A stretch of DNA of 64,000 bases from Trinickia soli (GCF_002879855.1 NZ_PNYB01000002.1:310001-374000), one strand, 5' to 3'; positions 51,055 through 61,257 are shown, counted from the first letter of the stretch. The notes: generated by a model from the sequence alone, not told the origin. Numbers and translations: made by a program.

Positions 51055-52566
51055 GTGGCACGTTCTTGCAAGATCCCGCTGCGCGTCGCGATCATCGGCA
51101 GCGGGTTCGCCGGCATCGGCATGGCGATTCGGCTGAGGCAGATGGGCGTCGCCTCCTTGACGGTCTACGAGGCAGCCGCCGGGATCGGCGGCACGTGGCG
51201 CGACAACGACTATCCGGGCGCTGCCTGCGACATTCCCTCCCACCTGTATTCGTTCTCGTTCGCCCCGAACCCCTCGTGGACGCGCACGTTCGGTCCGCAG
51301 CCGGAAATCCTCGCGTATCTCAAACAGTGCGCGCGCGATTACGGCCTTGAACCGTCGATTCGTTGCAATGCGCGCGTCGCGGCGGCGCGCTTCGACGATG
51401 ACGCTCGCGTATGGCGACTCGATATCGTGACGACCGGAACCACGGCCGGCGATGCGGCCGCCGTTCCGGCCCGCGAGACGGTTGAAGTCGATATCGTCAT
51501 CGCGGGCAGTGGTCCGCTCTCGCGGCCGGCTCTACCTCGCATCGACGGCATCGATCGGTTTCGAGGCGCGCTCTTTCACTCGGCGCGCTGGGATCACACG
51601 TATCCGCTCGAAGGCAAGACGGTGGCCGTCATCGGCACCGGTGCGAGCGCCGTCCAGTTCATTCCGCGCATTGCGCCTACCGTCGCGCAGTTGCATGTCT
51701 TCCAACGCACGCCGCCGTGGATCATGCCGCGGCCCGACCGGGCGATCGGCCCGCGCGCGCAGCGCATCTTTCGTCTGCTGCCGCTTGCGCAGCGGCTTGC
51801 CCGTTGGTCGGTGTATTGGCGTCACGAAGCCCGCGCGCTCGCTTTCATCGTCAATCCCAAATGGATGAAAGCGCCCATGCGCTTCGCCGCCAGCTACCTC
51901 GAGCGCCGCGTGCCGGACCCGGCGCTGCGCGCGAAGCTCAAGCCCGATTACCTGCTCGGCTGCAAGCGCGTGCTGTTATCGAGCGATTACTACCCTGCCC
52001 TCACGCAACCGAACGTCGGGGTCGTGACCACACCGATACGGGAAATTGTCGCAGATGGCCTCGTGACCGAGGACGGCCGGCATTATCGCGTCGACGCGAT
52101 CATTTGCGGCACGGGCTTCGACGTGGCGGACGCAGGCGCGCCATTCCCCGTCACCGGCACGGGCGGAACGGACCTCGACGCGCGCTGGCGCAGTGCGGGG
52201 CCGCAAGCCTATCTCGGTACGAGCATTGCAGGTTTCCCGAATTTCTTCATGATGCTCGGCCCGAATACCGGACTCGGCCACAATTCGATGGTCTACATGA
52301 TCGAGGCCCACATCGCCTATATCGCCAGTTGCGTGCGCCTGTTGGCCGAGCGCGGCGTACGCACGATGGAAGTTCGCGCCGAAGTGCAGGACGTCTTCAA
52401 CGAGCGCCTGCAGCGGGCCTTCAGAGGGACGGTCTGGATGAGCGGCTGCCGCAGTTGGTACTTGTCCAACAGCGGCAGGAACACGGTGCTGTGGCCCGGC
52501 TTCACGTTTGTCTTCCGGCGGCTCACGCGTCGCCTGCGGGTTGCCGATTATCGACTGATCCCGTAG
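51055..52566 (+). CDS. Flavin-containing monooxygenase, Baeyer-Villiger type
   Basis: A 503-aa class B flavoprotein monooxygenase. FAD motif IGSGFAG (14-20), NADPH motif VIGTGASAV (192-200) and the Baeyer-Villiger fingerprint FRGALFHSARWD (169-180; FxGxxxHxxxWD) are all present; also GIGGTWRDNDYPGAACD near residues 43-59. It should use NADPH and O2 to insert oxygen into ketones or oxidise heteroatoms; substrate unknown. Start is GTG 51055, only two bases after the stop of the TPR gene, so it depends on coupled translation. The linkage of a catabolic-type oxidase with PspA-associated genes is unusual. Confidence 0.88.
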   Translation: MARSCKIPLRVAIIGSGFAGIGMAIRLRQMGVASLTVYEAAAGIGGTWRDNDYPGAACDIPSHLYSFSFAPNPSWTRTFGPQPEILAYLKQCARDYGLEPSIRCNARVAAARFDDDARVWRLDIVTTGTTAGDAAAVPARETVEVDIVIAGSGPLSRPALPRIDGIDRFRGALFHSARWDHTYPLEGKTVAVIGTGASAVQFIPRIAPTVAQLHVFQRTPPWIMPRPDRAIGPRAQRIFRLLPLAQRLARWSVYWRHEARALAFIVNPKWMKAPMRFAASYLERRVPDPALRAKLKPDYLLGCKRVLLSSDYYPALTQPNVGVVTTPIREIVADGLVTEDGRHYRVDAIICGTGFDVADAGAPFPVTGTGGTDLDARWRSAGPQAYLGTSIAGFPNFFMMLGPNTGLGHNSMVYMIEAHIAYIASCVRLLAERGVRTMEVRAEVQDVFNERLQRAFRGTVWMSGCRSWYLSNSGRNTVLWPGFTFVFRRLTRRLRVADYRLIP

Positions 52567-52621
52567 CGGCAAGCGGCCGGCGTCGACAAGCGCCGGCCGG
52601 CCCGAATGAAACGCTGTCGGT

Positions 52622-54253
52622 TCAGCCGGCGAGCGCCGGTTCCGCCGCCAGCGGCGCGTGGGCGCGACGAGCCGTCAAAGCGCCCTGTTCGTGCTCGATC
52701 CCGCGCGTTTCTACGCGGAAAGCGGCAACCGCCGCGTCGAGTTGCGCCGCCTGTTCCTGGAGCGAAGCTGCCGCCGCGGCTGCCTGTTCGACCAGCGCGG
52801 CGTTTTGCTGCGTGACCGAATCCATCTGGACGACGGCGAGGTTGATCTGCTCGATGCCCGTCGACTGCTCGCCCGAAGCCGCACTGATCTTGCCGATGAT
52901 GTCCGTCACGCGATGCACCGCAGCCACGACCTGATCCATCGTTTTGCCGGCTCGACCGACGAGCGCGCTGCCGGTCTGCACCTTGTCGGCCGATGCCGCA
53001 ATCAGCGATTTGATCTCCTTGGCCGCGCTCGCGCTGCGCTGGGCGAGGCTGCGCACTTCGCCCGCCACGACCGCGAAGCCACGGCCCTGTTCGCCGGCGC
53101 GCGCCGCTTCGACGGCCGCATTCAACGCGAGGATGTTGGTCTGGAACGCGATGCCTTCGATGACGCCGATGATGTCGCCGATCTGATTCGAACTCGACGC
53201 TATGTCGTCCATCGTGCGCACGACATCGCCCACGACTTCGCCACCGCGCGTGGCCGTATCCGACGCATCGCGGGCGAGACCGCTCGCTTCGATCGCATGC
53301 TCGGCGTTGAGCTTTACCGTCGCCGTCAACTGCTCCATGCTGGAGGCCGTTTCCTGCAGCGATGCGGCCTGCTGCTCCGTGCGTTGCGACAGATCGGCGT
53401 TGCCCGTCGCGATTTCGCGGGCACCGTGCATGATCGCCTCGGACCCCGTGCGAACACGCGAAACGGTCGCGACAAGCGCGGTCTGCATGCGCTGAAGGGC
53501 GACCAGCAGCCGCCCCATTTCGTTATTGCTTTTGGCGACGATCGCACCCGTCAAATCACCCTCCGCAATGCGTTCGAAATGGCGAATGACGGTGTCGATC
53601 GGTCGAACCACGGCCGAGACGAGCGCGGCGCGCGCAAACAGCCCGATGACGAACGCGATCGCGGCGATGATGGCCGCCGCTGTCGCCAACGTGTGGAAGA
53701 CGGACTGCGACGCGGCGTAACGCGCTTCCTGGTGTGCGACCTGCAGCGCCTCGAGCTCGTTGATGGCGGTTTCGTAGCGCGCGTAGAGCTCGTTCGCGGT
53801 CTGCCCCTGCAACGTGCGGAACGTATTGAAGTCGTTCTGTTCGAGCGCTTGAAACTCAGGGGTGATGGCCTGCTGCACGAGCGCAGTGCGCGCGGTCGTG
53901 ACAGCGTCCGCCAGGCGCGATTCGTTTTCGTCGCGCGGCTTCTTGAGATAATCGGCCCATTGCGCGTCGCTCTCTTTGAGCACGCCATGCGCTTTCGGCA
54001 GCAAGTCGTCGCCGGCCTTGCCCATCGAGAACAAGGTCTCGTAGCTGCCTAGCGCGAGGCGCACTTGAAGCATCCGCTCGGAGCTCGTCTTCAGATGCGT
54101 GAGCGCGGCCGTATCGGTCGCATACATCTGCTGAAGCGCGTCGTTGCTTTTCTTTAAGCCCAACATGCCGGCGGCCATCGCCGCCATCAAAGCGAGCGTA
54201 TAGCCCGCGATCGTGAGCGTAAGCCCGCCGCGAATCGTAAAGCGTTTAAGCAT
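52622..54253 (-). CDS. Methyl-accepting chemotaxis protein, Tar-like
   Basis: A 543-aa transmembrane chemoreceptor. TM1 about residues 9-31, periplasmic four-helix ligand domain to about 190, TM2 about 190-212, HAMP near 213-265 ([21 protein letters not shown]), then methylation helices and the signalling hairpin [27 protein letters not shown] near residue 375. There is no terminal NWETF-type pentapeptide, so CheR/CheB tethering is not expected. Ligand unknown. ATG 54253 begins [14 protein letters not shown]. It is divergent from a second, membrane-free receptor. Confidence 0.92.
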   Translation of the reverse strand: MLKRFTIRGGLTLTIAGYTLALMAAMAAGMLGLKKSNDALQQMYATDTAALTHLKTSSERMLQVRLALGSYETLFSMGKAGDDLLPKAHGVLKESDAQWADYLKKPRDENESRLADAVTTARTALVQQAITPEFQALEQNDFNTFRTLQGQTANELYARYETAINELEALQVAHQEARYAASQSVFHTLATAAAIIAAIAFVIGLFARAALVSAVVRPIDTVIRHFERIAEGDLTGAIVAKSNNEMGRLLVALQRMQTALVATVSRVRTGSEAIMHGAREIATGNADLSQRTEQQAASLQETASSMEQLTATVKLNAEHAIEASGLARDASDTATRGGEVVGDVVRTMDDIASSSNQIGDIIGVIEGIAFQTNILALNAAVEAARAGEQGRGFAVVAGEVRSLAQRSASAAKEIKSLIAASADKVQTGSALVGRAGKTMDQVVAAVHRVTDIIGKISAASGEQSTGIEQINLAVVQMDSVTQQNAALVEQAAAAAASLQEQAAQLDAAVAAFRVETRGIEHEQGALTARRAHAPLAAEPALAG

Positions 54254-54680
54254 GGCATCGTCGTGCGCGCTTGTGCGCAAGCGTGGCACGACTCCCTCCG
54301 TGGTGGTGGTGAAGCGCGCACATACGGCTCTCTTACGGAGCGTCGGATGGACCCGGCCTGCTGCGAGAGGTCTGATCGGGCGCGTCGTGCGTGCGAAGGT
54401 TCTCGCGCAATCTAAGGGTTTCGGGACGATTGCGCAATGGCTGGAAGCACTATCGTCATACTATCGTCATCCCCTATGAAGCCGCGCGCCGCGCCGTCCG
54501 TAAACACAAAGGAGAGGCCGCCAGCCGGTCGTTTTTCCGCGCATCGGCGTAAGTTCTGTGTAAGCAAACCTCGCTAGATATTGCGGTACCCGCGGCCCAC
54601 GCTTGGCGGCGATCGACAACCACGAACATCACAAACCAATGCGCGCGGGCTCGAGTGCGGGTTCGCGACAGGAGACCCAA
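54254..54680. other. 427-bp divergent region between the two chemoreceptor genes
   Basis: No gene seen. It contains a perfect 11-bp tandem repeat (54449-54470) and should hold promoters for both receptors, but I cannot assign a sigma28-type promoter by eye. Confidence 0.6.
54449..54470. repeat. Perfect 11-bp tandem direct repeat
   Basis: ACTATCGTCAT occurs twice head to tail (54449-54459 and 54460-54470). One DNA turn per unit suggests a possible regulator site; it could equally be a slippage duplication. Confidence 0.7.
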
Positions 54681-56084
54681 ATGCGTTTGACCTTGCGCCG
54701 CCCCCGGCGCGCGCGTTCGCTCGTGGCGGACGTCGCGGCACAAGCGGGAAAACTCGGCATAGAGATTTGCGATGTGGCGGGCCATGTCGAGGAAGTCGCG
54801 AGTCGCGTCGCCCTGCACGCCAACGTCTGCCGCTCGTTGCGGGATTCGGCCTCGGTGACGATGCAAGGCAATCACCGTATTGCGGAAGCCGCACGTCAAG
54901 TGCGCGTCGTCAGTCGGGAGGCATCGAACGCCGTCGAGCAGTCGCGGCAAACGCTCGACGCGTCGCTTGCCGATATTCACGGGCTCGTCGAAGGCGTGAC
55001 GGGCATCGCCGCGCAAATCGAAGCGCTGCGCGAGGCGCTCGATCACGTGAGCACCGTGTCCGAAGAGATTTCGTTGATCGCGCGCCAGACGCATCTGCTC
55101 GCGATCAACGCCGCGATCGAGGCCGCACGCGCCGGCGAATCGGGCAAGAGCTTCGCCGTCGTCGCGGCCGAAGTCAAAAACCTATCGGGCAAGACGGCGC
55201 AGGCCACGTCGCAAATCGAAGCGACGCTGGCCCGTCTGACCCGGCAGACCGAGCAACTCATCGCCGACGGCACCGAAAACACGGCCCGCGCGCATCGCGT
55301 GAAAGAAGGTTCGGCCACGATCGGCGGCATTGTGCAATCGACCGGCACGGCCATCAACCAGTTGCATGAAGAAGCCGAGCAGATCGCCACGCTGACCGAC
55401 GACATTGAGACACAGTGTCACCATCTCGAAGAACGCGTGGGCGAGATGGCAAGCGGCGTCGAGCAATCGAGCGAGAACTTCCAACAAGCCAAAGATCGCC
55501 TGGCCAGCCTGCTGACCGTGTCCGAGACGCTGATCGAACTGACGGCGGCGGCCGGCGTCGAGACCCCGGACACACGCTTCATCGACGCGGCGCAACGCAC
55601 AGCCGCCTTGATCGGCCGACGTTTCGAGCAAGCGCTCGCGCGCGGCGAGATCACCGAGGCGGCGCTGTTCGACGCGCACTATGCGCCGATCCCGGGCACC
55701 GACCCGCAGCAGTTCATGACGCAGTTCACCGCATTTACCGATCGCGTGCTGCCCGAGATGCAAGAGCCGTTGCTTGCGCTCGACGAGCGCGTCGCGTTTT
55801 GCGCCGCCGTCGACGTGCGCGGTTATCTGCCGACGCACAATCGCAAGTTCTCGCAGCCGCCGCGGCCCGGCGACGCGGTCTGGAATGCGGCCAACTGCCG
55901 GAACCGGCGCATCTTCAACGATCGTACGGGCCTCGCGGCGGCCAGCCACACGAAGCCGTTCGTGCTGCAGACTTACCGGCGCGACATGGGCGGCGGCGCG
56001 TTCGCCATGATGAAGGATGCGTCGGCGCCGATCTTCGTTCATGGCCGGCATTGGGGTGGCCTGCGGCTCGCCTATAAGAGCTGA
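54681..56084 (+). CDS. Cytoplasmic methyl-accepting protein with C-terminal sensor domain
   Basis: A 467-aa chemoreceptor without membrane segments. The MCP signalling domain is N-terminal (about residues 80-260; hairpin [27 protein letters not shown] near 135-161). About 170 C-terminal residues form a separate domain with [46 protein letters not shown] and [12 protein letters not shown] recall this module from other soluble bacterial receptors with the same order; it probably senses an intracellular ligand or redox state. GGAG precedes ATG 54681. mscL is 136 bases downstream. Confidence 0.88.
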   Translation: MRLTLRRPRRARSLVADVAAQAGKLGIEICDVAGHVEEVASRVALHANVCRSLRDSASVTMQGNHRIAEAARQVRVVSREASNAVEQSRQTLDASLADIHGLVEGVTGIAAQIEALREALDHVSTVSEEISLIARQTHLLAINAAIEAARAGESGKSFAVVAAEVKNLSGKTAQATSQIEATLARLTRQTEQLIADGTENTARAHRVKEGSATIGGIVQSTGTAINQLHEEAEQIATLTDDIETQCHHLEERVGEMASGVEQSSENFQQAKDRLASLLTVSETLIELTAAAGVETPDTRFIDAAQRTAALIGRRFEQALARGEITEAALFDAHYAPIPGTDPQQFMTQFTAFTDRVLPEMQEPLLALDERVAFCAAVDVRGYLPTHNRKFSQPPRPGDAVWNAANCRNRRIFNDRTGLAAASHTKPFVLQTYRRDMGGGAFAMMKDASAPIFVHGRHWGGLRLAYKS

Positions 56085-56220
56085 CAGAACTGGCGAAGGC
56101 AGCGAACCAAAAATCCTCCCGCATCGAACTGCCGTTCGCTATCATGGCCGCGATGGCATGCGCCTTGCGCCGCTCGATTCGTTTGCCAGATACCCCGTCA
56201 AGCCAGGAGGAAAAAGAACT

Positions 56221-56658
56221 ATGGGCATCGTCAAGGATTTCAGGGAGTTCGCGGTCAAAGGCAACGTGATGGATCTCGCCGTCGGCGTCATCATCGGCGG
56301 TGCGTTTTCGACGATCGTCACTTCGATCGTCAAGGACCTCATCATGCCGATCGTCGGCGTCGCCACGGGCGGTCTGGACTTCTCGAACAAGTTCATTCGC
56401 CTCGGCGATATTCCGCCCTCGTTCAAAGGCAACCCCGATTCGTTCAAGGATCTGCAAACGGCCGGCGTGGCCGTGTTTGGCTACGGCTCGTTCATCACGG
56501 CCGTCATCAACTTCGCCATCCTTGCGCTGATCGTCTTCGCGATCGTCAAGTTCATGAATTCGTTGCGCCGGACCGAGGCCGCGCCCGCCGAGCCGCCGCC
56601 GCCGCCGGAAGAGGTCGTGTTGCTGCGCGAAATCCGCGACGCGCTCAAACAGCGCTGA
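56221..56658 (+). CDS. mscL: Large-conductance mechanosensitive channel
   Basis: A 145-aa MscL, the emergency valve opened by membrane tension on osmotic downshock. [37 protein letters not shown] is seen as the amphipathic N-helix and TM1; TM2 is about residues 90-110 ([23 protein letters not shown] written in two parts). The cytoplasmic tail has a Pro run before [12 protein letters not shown] run of GGAGGAAAAAG precedes the ATG. Slightly longer than E. coli MscL because of the periplasmic loop and proline linker. Confidence 0.97.
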   Translation: MGIVKDFREFAVKGNVMDLAVGVIIGGAFSTIVTSIVKDLIMPIVGVATGGLDFSNKFIRLGDIPPSFKGNPDSFKDLQTAGVAVFGYGSFITAVINFAILALIVFAIVKFMNSLRRTEAAPAEPPPPPEEVVLLREIRDALKQR

Positions 56659-56675
56659 ACGACGCCCGGGCGGCT

Positions 56676-58682
56676 TCAGGTTGAACTGGTGACCTGGCCG
56701 GCCGATCGTGGCTCGCTGCCCTGCGCTTTCCTTTCCGCCGCTCGTTGTATCAGCACCTCGAGCTGTGAAAAGTTCACCGGCTTGGTGAGGTGCGCCGTGA
56801 ACCCGGCCGCGAGGCAGCGCCGTATGTCTTCGTCAGATCCATAGCCCGTCAACGCAATGGCCGGCACCTGCGAGTGCCGCCGCACCGAACTGACGAAATC
56901 GAGGCCGGTACCGTCCGGCAAGCCTACGTCGCTCACGATGAGATCAAACGTGCGTGCCCGTGTGGCCGCGAGCGCTTCGGCCACCGACGCTGCCACCGCC
57001 ACGTCATGGCCGAGCGAACGCATCAGGTGCGCCATCACGTCGGCCGTATCGATGTGATCTTCGACCAGCAGGATCGCGATACGCTCGTCGGCCGCTGCCT
57101 GCGCCGAGACGGCCGGCACGGGCTCGACCGCGGGCGCGGAAGTCGTCGGCAGCGCGATCGTAAACGTTGCCCCGCAATGAGGCCCGGGGCTGCGCGCGCT
57201 CACCGTGCCGCCATGCGCATCGGTCAATGCCTTCGTAATCGCCAAGCCCAAGCCGAGACCGCCGAACTGTTGTGTCATGCGCTGGCTGCCCTGCTCGAAC
57301 GCGTTGAACAACTTGCCGATTTGCTCGGGCGCGATCCCGATGCCCGTGTCTTCGATTTCCACCTCGATACGCATGCGTGCATCGCGCGTGCGCACGTAGA
57401 TGTGCCCGCCGTCGGGCGTGAACTTCGCTGCGTTGCGCACCAGGTTCCAGAGCATCTGCTGCAATCTTGCCGGGTCGGCCAGCACGTAGTGATTCGCGGC
57501 CGCTTTTTCGATATGGACGTCGAGTGCCTTGACTTGGATCTCGGCATGAAAAAGTTCGAGGACACTGTCGATCACGTCGTGCACATCGACCGTCTCGAGC
57601 GCAAGCCTGAGTTTGCCGTTCGCCACGCGCGTCAGGTCGAGCAGGTCGTCGATCAGGCGCGCCTCCAGTTCGATGTTGCGGCGAATCATCTTGACGCTCG
57701 ACTGCGCGGCCGCCGGTAGGCCCGGAATCGTTTCCAGCACGCGCGTGCCGATCAGCACCGGCGTGAGCGGTGTGCGCAGCTCGTGCGACAGCATAGCGAG
57801 GAATCGATCTTTCGCGCGGTTGGCCTCCTCGGCTGTCTGGCGCGCGCATTGTTCGGCGGTCAGCAGACGTTCGCGCTCCTCCATCGCCTCGCGTTGAGAT
57901 TGGATATCGGTGCAACTCGCGAACCACTTGCCGACGCCCCCGCTTGCATCGCGCACGGCCGCAATACGCATGTCGAACCAGCGGTAGGTCCCATCAGCGG
58001 CGCGCAACCGCAATTCATGGCGGTGATCCGCGCCCGCGGCGCCCGTAACGGCGTCCAGCCACGAGCGACGCAGCGCATCGCGATCGTCGGGATGCACCGC
58101 ATCCAGCCAGCCGAGCCCACGCGAAGCCGCTTCATCGAGCCCCGTGTAGCCATACCACTGCTTCGAAAAGAAATCGCACTCCCCTTGCGCATTGCTCGTA
58201 AATACGAGGTGCGGCAACGCCTCCGACAAGCTGCGGTAATGCGCCTCACGATCGCGCAGCAAGAGCGCTTCGGCCGATGCGCGCTGCAAGCGGACCTGGG
58301 TCAATACACGCTCGACCGCTTCGGGCAGATAGTCGAGGTAGCCGCCGGACTTTGGCACGACGTCCGACACGCCCGCCCGCAGCGCCTCGATCACGCGCGA
58401 TTCGTCCGTGAAGCCCGTGACGAGAATGGCCGGCAATGTCACGCCCTCGGTGCGCAGGCGGCGAAAGAAATCGAGCCCCGTCTCGGCGCTGTCGAGCTGA
58501 TAGTCGAGCACGAGCATGTCGGGAGCGTCCGCGGCGAGTTGCGCGTGCGCCGCCCTGGCGCTCGAATAGGCGAATACGCGGCAGCCCGCGCGCTCGAGCG
58601 ACTTGCGCGCGAGCCGCAAAATGCCTTCGTCGTCATCGACGACGAGCACGCGGGCGGAATCCTGGCGAGATACGTCGGTCAT
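56676..58682 (-). CDS. Hybrid sensor histidine kinase REC-PAS-HK-REC
   Basis: A 668-aa soluble hybrid kinase. The N-terminal receiver has Asp60 in MLVLDYQLDSAE; a PAS domain spans about residues 145-265 (SLSEALPHLVFTSNAQGECDFFS, RWFDMRIAAVRD); His300 lies in AMLSHELRTPL; the ATPase domain has NLVRNAAKF, EDTGIGI and GLGLGLAITK. A C-terminal receiver carries Asp585 in LIVSDVGLPDG. There is no membrane helix. The first ATG (58682) is taken; GTG 58688 is an alternative. The upstream gene is a membrane kinase 37 bases away, suggesting a relay in which this protein receives its phosphate. Confidence 0.92.
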   Translation of the reverse strand: MTDVSRQDSARVLVVDDDEGILRLARKSLERAGCRVFAYSSARAAHAQLAADAPDMLVLDYQLDSAETGLDFFRRLRTEGVTLPAILVTGFTDESRVIEALRAGVSDVVPKSGGYLDYLPEAVERVLTQVRLQRASAEALLLRDREAHYRSLSEALPHLVFTSNAQGECDFFSKQWYGYTGLDEAASRGLGWLDAVHPDDRDALRRSWLDAVTGAAGADHRHELRLRAADGTYRWFDMRIAAVRDASGGVGKWFASCTDIQSQREAMEERERLLTAEQCARQTAEEANRAKDRFLAMLSHELRTPLTPVLIGTRVLETIPGLPAAAQSSVKMIRRNIELEARLIDDLLDLTRVANGKLRLALETVDVHDVIDSVLELFHAEIQVKALDVHIEKAAANHYVLADPARLQQMLWNLVRNAAKFTPDGGHIYVRTRDARMRIEVEIEDTGIGIAPEQIGKLFNAFEQGSQRMTQQFGGLGLGLAITKALTDAHGGTVSARSPGPHCGATFTIALPTTSAPAVEPVPAVSAQAAADERIAILLVEDHIDTADVMAHLMRSLGHDVAVAASVAEALAATRARTFDLIVSDVGLPDGTGLDFVSSVRRHSQVPAIALTGYGSDEDIRRCLAAGFTAHLTKPVNFSQLEVLIQRAAERKAQGSEPRSAGQVTSST

Positions 58683-58719
58683 GCTCACTTTTGACTTATG
58701 CAGCGTAGGGCCTGACGGA

Positions 58720-60327
58720 TCAGGTCATTCGCAACGGCTGTTCGGGCAACGTCACGTAGAAGGTCGAACCGACACCCTCCATCGATTCGACCCATGCCCG
58801 CCCGCCATGTCGTTCGGTCACGCGACGCACGAGCGCAAGCCCGATACCGTCCCCTTTGGCGCGATCGCCGTGCAGCCGCTGAAAGGCGCTGAACATCTTC
58901 GGCATGCATGCATCGGGAATGCCGAGGCCGTTGTCGCGCACGTAGTATGTTCGCATTCTAGGCGCTCGTTCGCCGTCGTCGCGCGGCGGCTGGTCCAACG
59001 TGCCGATTTCAATGCGGCCAGGGCGCGACGTATCGAGATAGTTGACGGCGTTACCGATCAGATTGGCAAAGATCTGCTCGATCGCCGTTGGGTCGCCCCA
59101 TACGGGGGGCAGTTCGCCAACCGATACGGTTGCGTTGCGTTCGACGATCGCCTGATGCAGCGATTCGACGACGCGGGCCACGGCCCGTGCCACGCTCACG
59201 CGCTGCCACTGGTACTCCAGCCGGCCCGCGCGCGAAATCCGCAGCAGTGCGTCGATGATCGACGCCGAGCGCGCCACGGCGGTGCGCAAAAAGTGCAGCG
59301 CTTCGCTGAGATTGCCGTCGAGCACGCGCGTGATCCGGGCGCGCTCCGCCTCGGGCAACCGCGTCGCATCGAGCATCGTGCGCAGTTCATCGCACGACAC
59401 TTGCAGCTCGCGCGAGAAACCTTGCAGGTTCACCAGCGGTGAGCGCAGATCGTGCGACACGCTGTAAATGAACATGTCGTTGTCCTGCTTTTGTTGACGC
59501 AGATTATCATTCACCTGCGTCAATTCCTGAGCCCGCGTTTCGAGCGTCGCCTGCAGCGTCGCCTGATCGTGTTCGGCTTCCGTGAGCCGCACGCTCGTAC
59601 GGTGCAGCGCCGCGTCGAGTTGCGCGAGTTCGTCGTTGCCGGCCAAGGGCGCCCCTAGCGCCTGCGAACGCCCGAGGCGTTGCGCGTTTGCGGTCAGCGT
59701 GCGCAACCGCCGCCCGATATTGCCGGCAAAGGCAAGCGCCGCGATCGCCCAGATCAGCATCGAGCCCACGATTGCCGCGATCAGCGCATATCGCTGCTGC
59801 TCGCGCGTCGCGGCAAGCTCCGCGCTGCGCTCGGCGTCGAGTCGCGACTCGTCCGCGACAAATGCGCCGAGTTCATCGCGAAATGCTCGAATCGGCGCCG
59901 GCAGCGGCGAGCTGTCGAGCGACACGTACTGCATGCGCTGCTCGTCGTGCAGCGCGGCAAATACGCGGTCTGTCTGGGTACGGTAATCGTTGACGGCTTC
60001 GCGCATACGCCGCACGCGCTCGATCTGCAGCGGGTCGTCGGCAACGAGTTTTTCGAGCCGCGACAGCCGATCGCCGAGATCGACCCAGACGACATGCCGG
60101 TCGACAAAGGAAGGGTCGCCCACGATGAGACCCGCACGCACGCGCACCGCCTCCCGCAGCAAGGGATCGACGATCGCCGACGCCTGATAGAGCACCTGCT
60201 TGCTATGCGAGGCCCATTGCGCCGCTCGTGTGGCCTGCTCCTGCGTCTTCGACAGCATGCCAACGAGCGCGAGCTCGATCAAGCTCGGCACGGCAATCAG
60301 CAGCAGGCCCTTGGTGAATAGTTTCAT
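58720..60327 (-). CDS. Membrane sensor histidine kinase, CHASE3-like
   Basis: A 535-aa kinase with TM1 about residues 6-25, a helical extracytoplasmic sensor (26-180, CHASE3-like), TM2 about 181-202 and a HAMP-like linker. Then a coiled coil (about 245-285) leads to His292 in YSVSHDLRSPL and an ATPase domain with NLIGNAVNYLD, DNGLGIPD and GDGIGLALVRRV. No receiver is attached. Position before the hybrid kinase suggests that its partner is that protein's N-terminal receiver. ATG 60327. The upstream continuation of the frame is rich in Arg and unlike the family. Confidence 0.9.
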   Translation of the reverse strand: MKLFTKGLLLIAVPSLIELALVGMLSKTQEQATRAAQWASHSKQVLYQASAIVDPLLREAVRVRAGLIVGDPSFVDRHVVWVDLGDRLSRLEKLVADDPLQIERVRRMREAVNDYRTQTDRVFAALHDEQRMQYVSLDSSPLPAPIRAFRDELGAFVADESRLDAERSAELAATREQQRYALIAAIVGSMLIWAIAALAFAGNIGRRLRTLTANAQRLGRSQALGAPLAGNDELAQLDAALHRTSVRLTEAEHDQATLQATLETRAQELTQVNDNLRQQKQDNDMFIYSVSHDLRSPLVNLQGFSRELQVSCDELRTMLDATRLPEAERARITRVLDGNLSEALHFLRTAVARSASIIDALLRISRAGRLEYQWQRVSVARAVARVVESLHQAIVERNATVSVGELPPVWGDPTAIEQIFANLIGNAVNYLDTSRPGRIEIGTLDQPPRDDGERAPRMRTYYVRDNGLGIPDACMPKMFSAFQRLHGDRAKGDGIGLALVRRVTERHGGRAWVESMEGVGSTFYVTLPEQPLRMT

Positions 60328-60720
60328 GCGTCCTTGGCGGCATCCATCGGGTCGCGCACCTCGTGCGTGCCGCACCGTATAGCCTGGAGGGCGGCACGGC
60401 GCTTGCATCGCACGGCGTGCAAACGTGAAACCGGACCATTATCGGTGCTGTTTCGAGATATTTCAACGGACGATATAGAGGCGCGTCGGCACACAGAAAT
60501 TGGCATTTTTTATGAGTTGGATCAGCACGCGGACGAAACTCGCGCCTATTATTGGCATAGATGTCGAGCGCAGCGCGACACGACTCGCGCCCCCTCCTCG
60601 GCATGACTGCATACGAGCAGCGTCGAGCACGCGAGTGAAGCGGTAGCCTGTCGTGAAGAGGCCGATTTCGTATGCTATAAAAGATCGAACGTGCGGCGCG
60701 CGAGAGCCGGGAGTGGTCGC
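60328..60720. other. 393-bp divergent intergenic region
   Basis: Lies between the sensor kinase and the hypothetical gene at 60721. A+T content rises at 60420-60560. Apart from one promoter candidate (60653-60681) nothing is recognised; a 90-codon open frame (60334-60606) has no ribosome site or family match. Confidence 0.55.
60653..60681 (+). promoter_or_regulatory. Candidate promoter of the hypothetical gene at 60721
   Basis: TATAAA (60676-60681) with GTGAAG (60653-60658) 17 bases upstream. The -10 is good and the -35 weak. Confidence 0.4.
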
Positions 60721-61206
60721 ATGAGGACGCTGTGTTTCTTGCAATTCTTTTTCAGGCGAATGTTTATGTCCTTCCCGAGAAAGCGTAGGCGCGCAAGCGC
60801 GGACAGCAAGGAGTCTTTCCTCGCTGTGCTGCGCCAGTTCAAACCGTTCGTGCAACTCGATACCAAGATCGCGCGCGCACGTTCGCAAGACGAGCCTGTG
60901 CTGTACGAACACGTTCTGCCGGGGCTCGACGTCCTCTTATGCACCGTACGGGGCGCACAGCCGCCGTATCCGGATGTCGACGAATTGCGCCGGCGCTGCA
61001 TCGAGTCGATTGCGAATGCGCTCGAGCAGCCGCTCGAGGGGCTCGAAAACGGGGGCTACTGGTACGAGACGAATGGTTTCGGCTTTCTGGTGTTCGCCAG
61101 CCGGGCACGGACGAAGATCCTGCCCGAATTCGGTGCAAGCGGCGCGGTGAGCGGAGGCACGCGGCGGCAGAACGCCGGCGACGCCGCCCCGCGTTCGTTC
61201 CGTTGA
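60721..61206 (+). CDS. Hypothetical protein, about 161 aa
   Basis: Not recognised. Two possible starts: ATG 60721 (MRTLCFLQFFFRR, with GGGAG upstream) or ATG 60760/60766 (SFPRKRRRASADSKES). The body contains FLAVLRQFKPFVQLD, LPGLDVLLCTVRG, YPDVDELRRRCIESIANALEQP and NGFGFLVFASRARTKIL, with a disordered Gly/Arg tail. No signal peptide is convincing, although the first start would give a short hydrophobic FLQFFF patch. Codon use fits the genome, and the reading frame has the expected third-position GC bias. It probably is a real, lineage-restricted cytoplasmic protein. Confidence 0.6.
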   Translation: MRTLCFLQFFFRRMFMSFPRKRRRASADSKESFLAVLRQFKPFVQLDTKIARARSQDEPVLYEHVLPGLDVLLCTVRGAQPPYPDVDELRRRCIESIANALEQPLEGLENGGYWYETNGFGFLVFASRARTKILPEFGASGAVSGGTRRQNAGDAAPRSFR

Positions 61207-61257
61207 TTGACATTTACGCGTCGATTACACGAGAGGCAAACGCGCGCGCCGGTCTCC

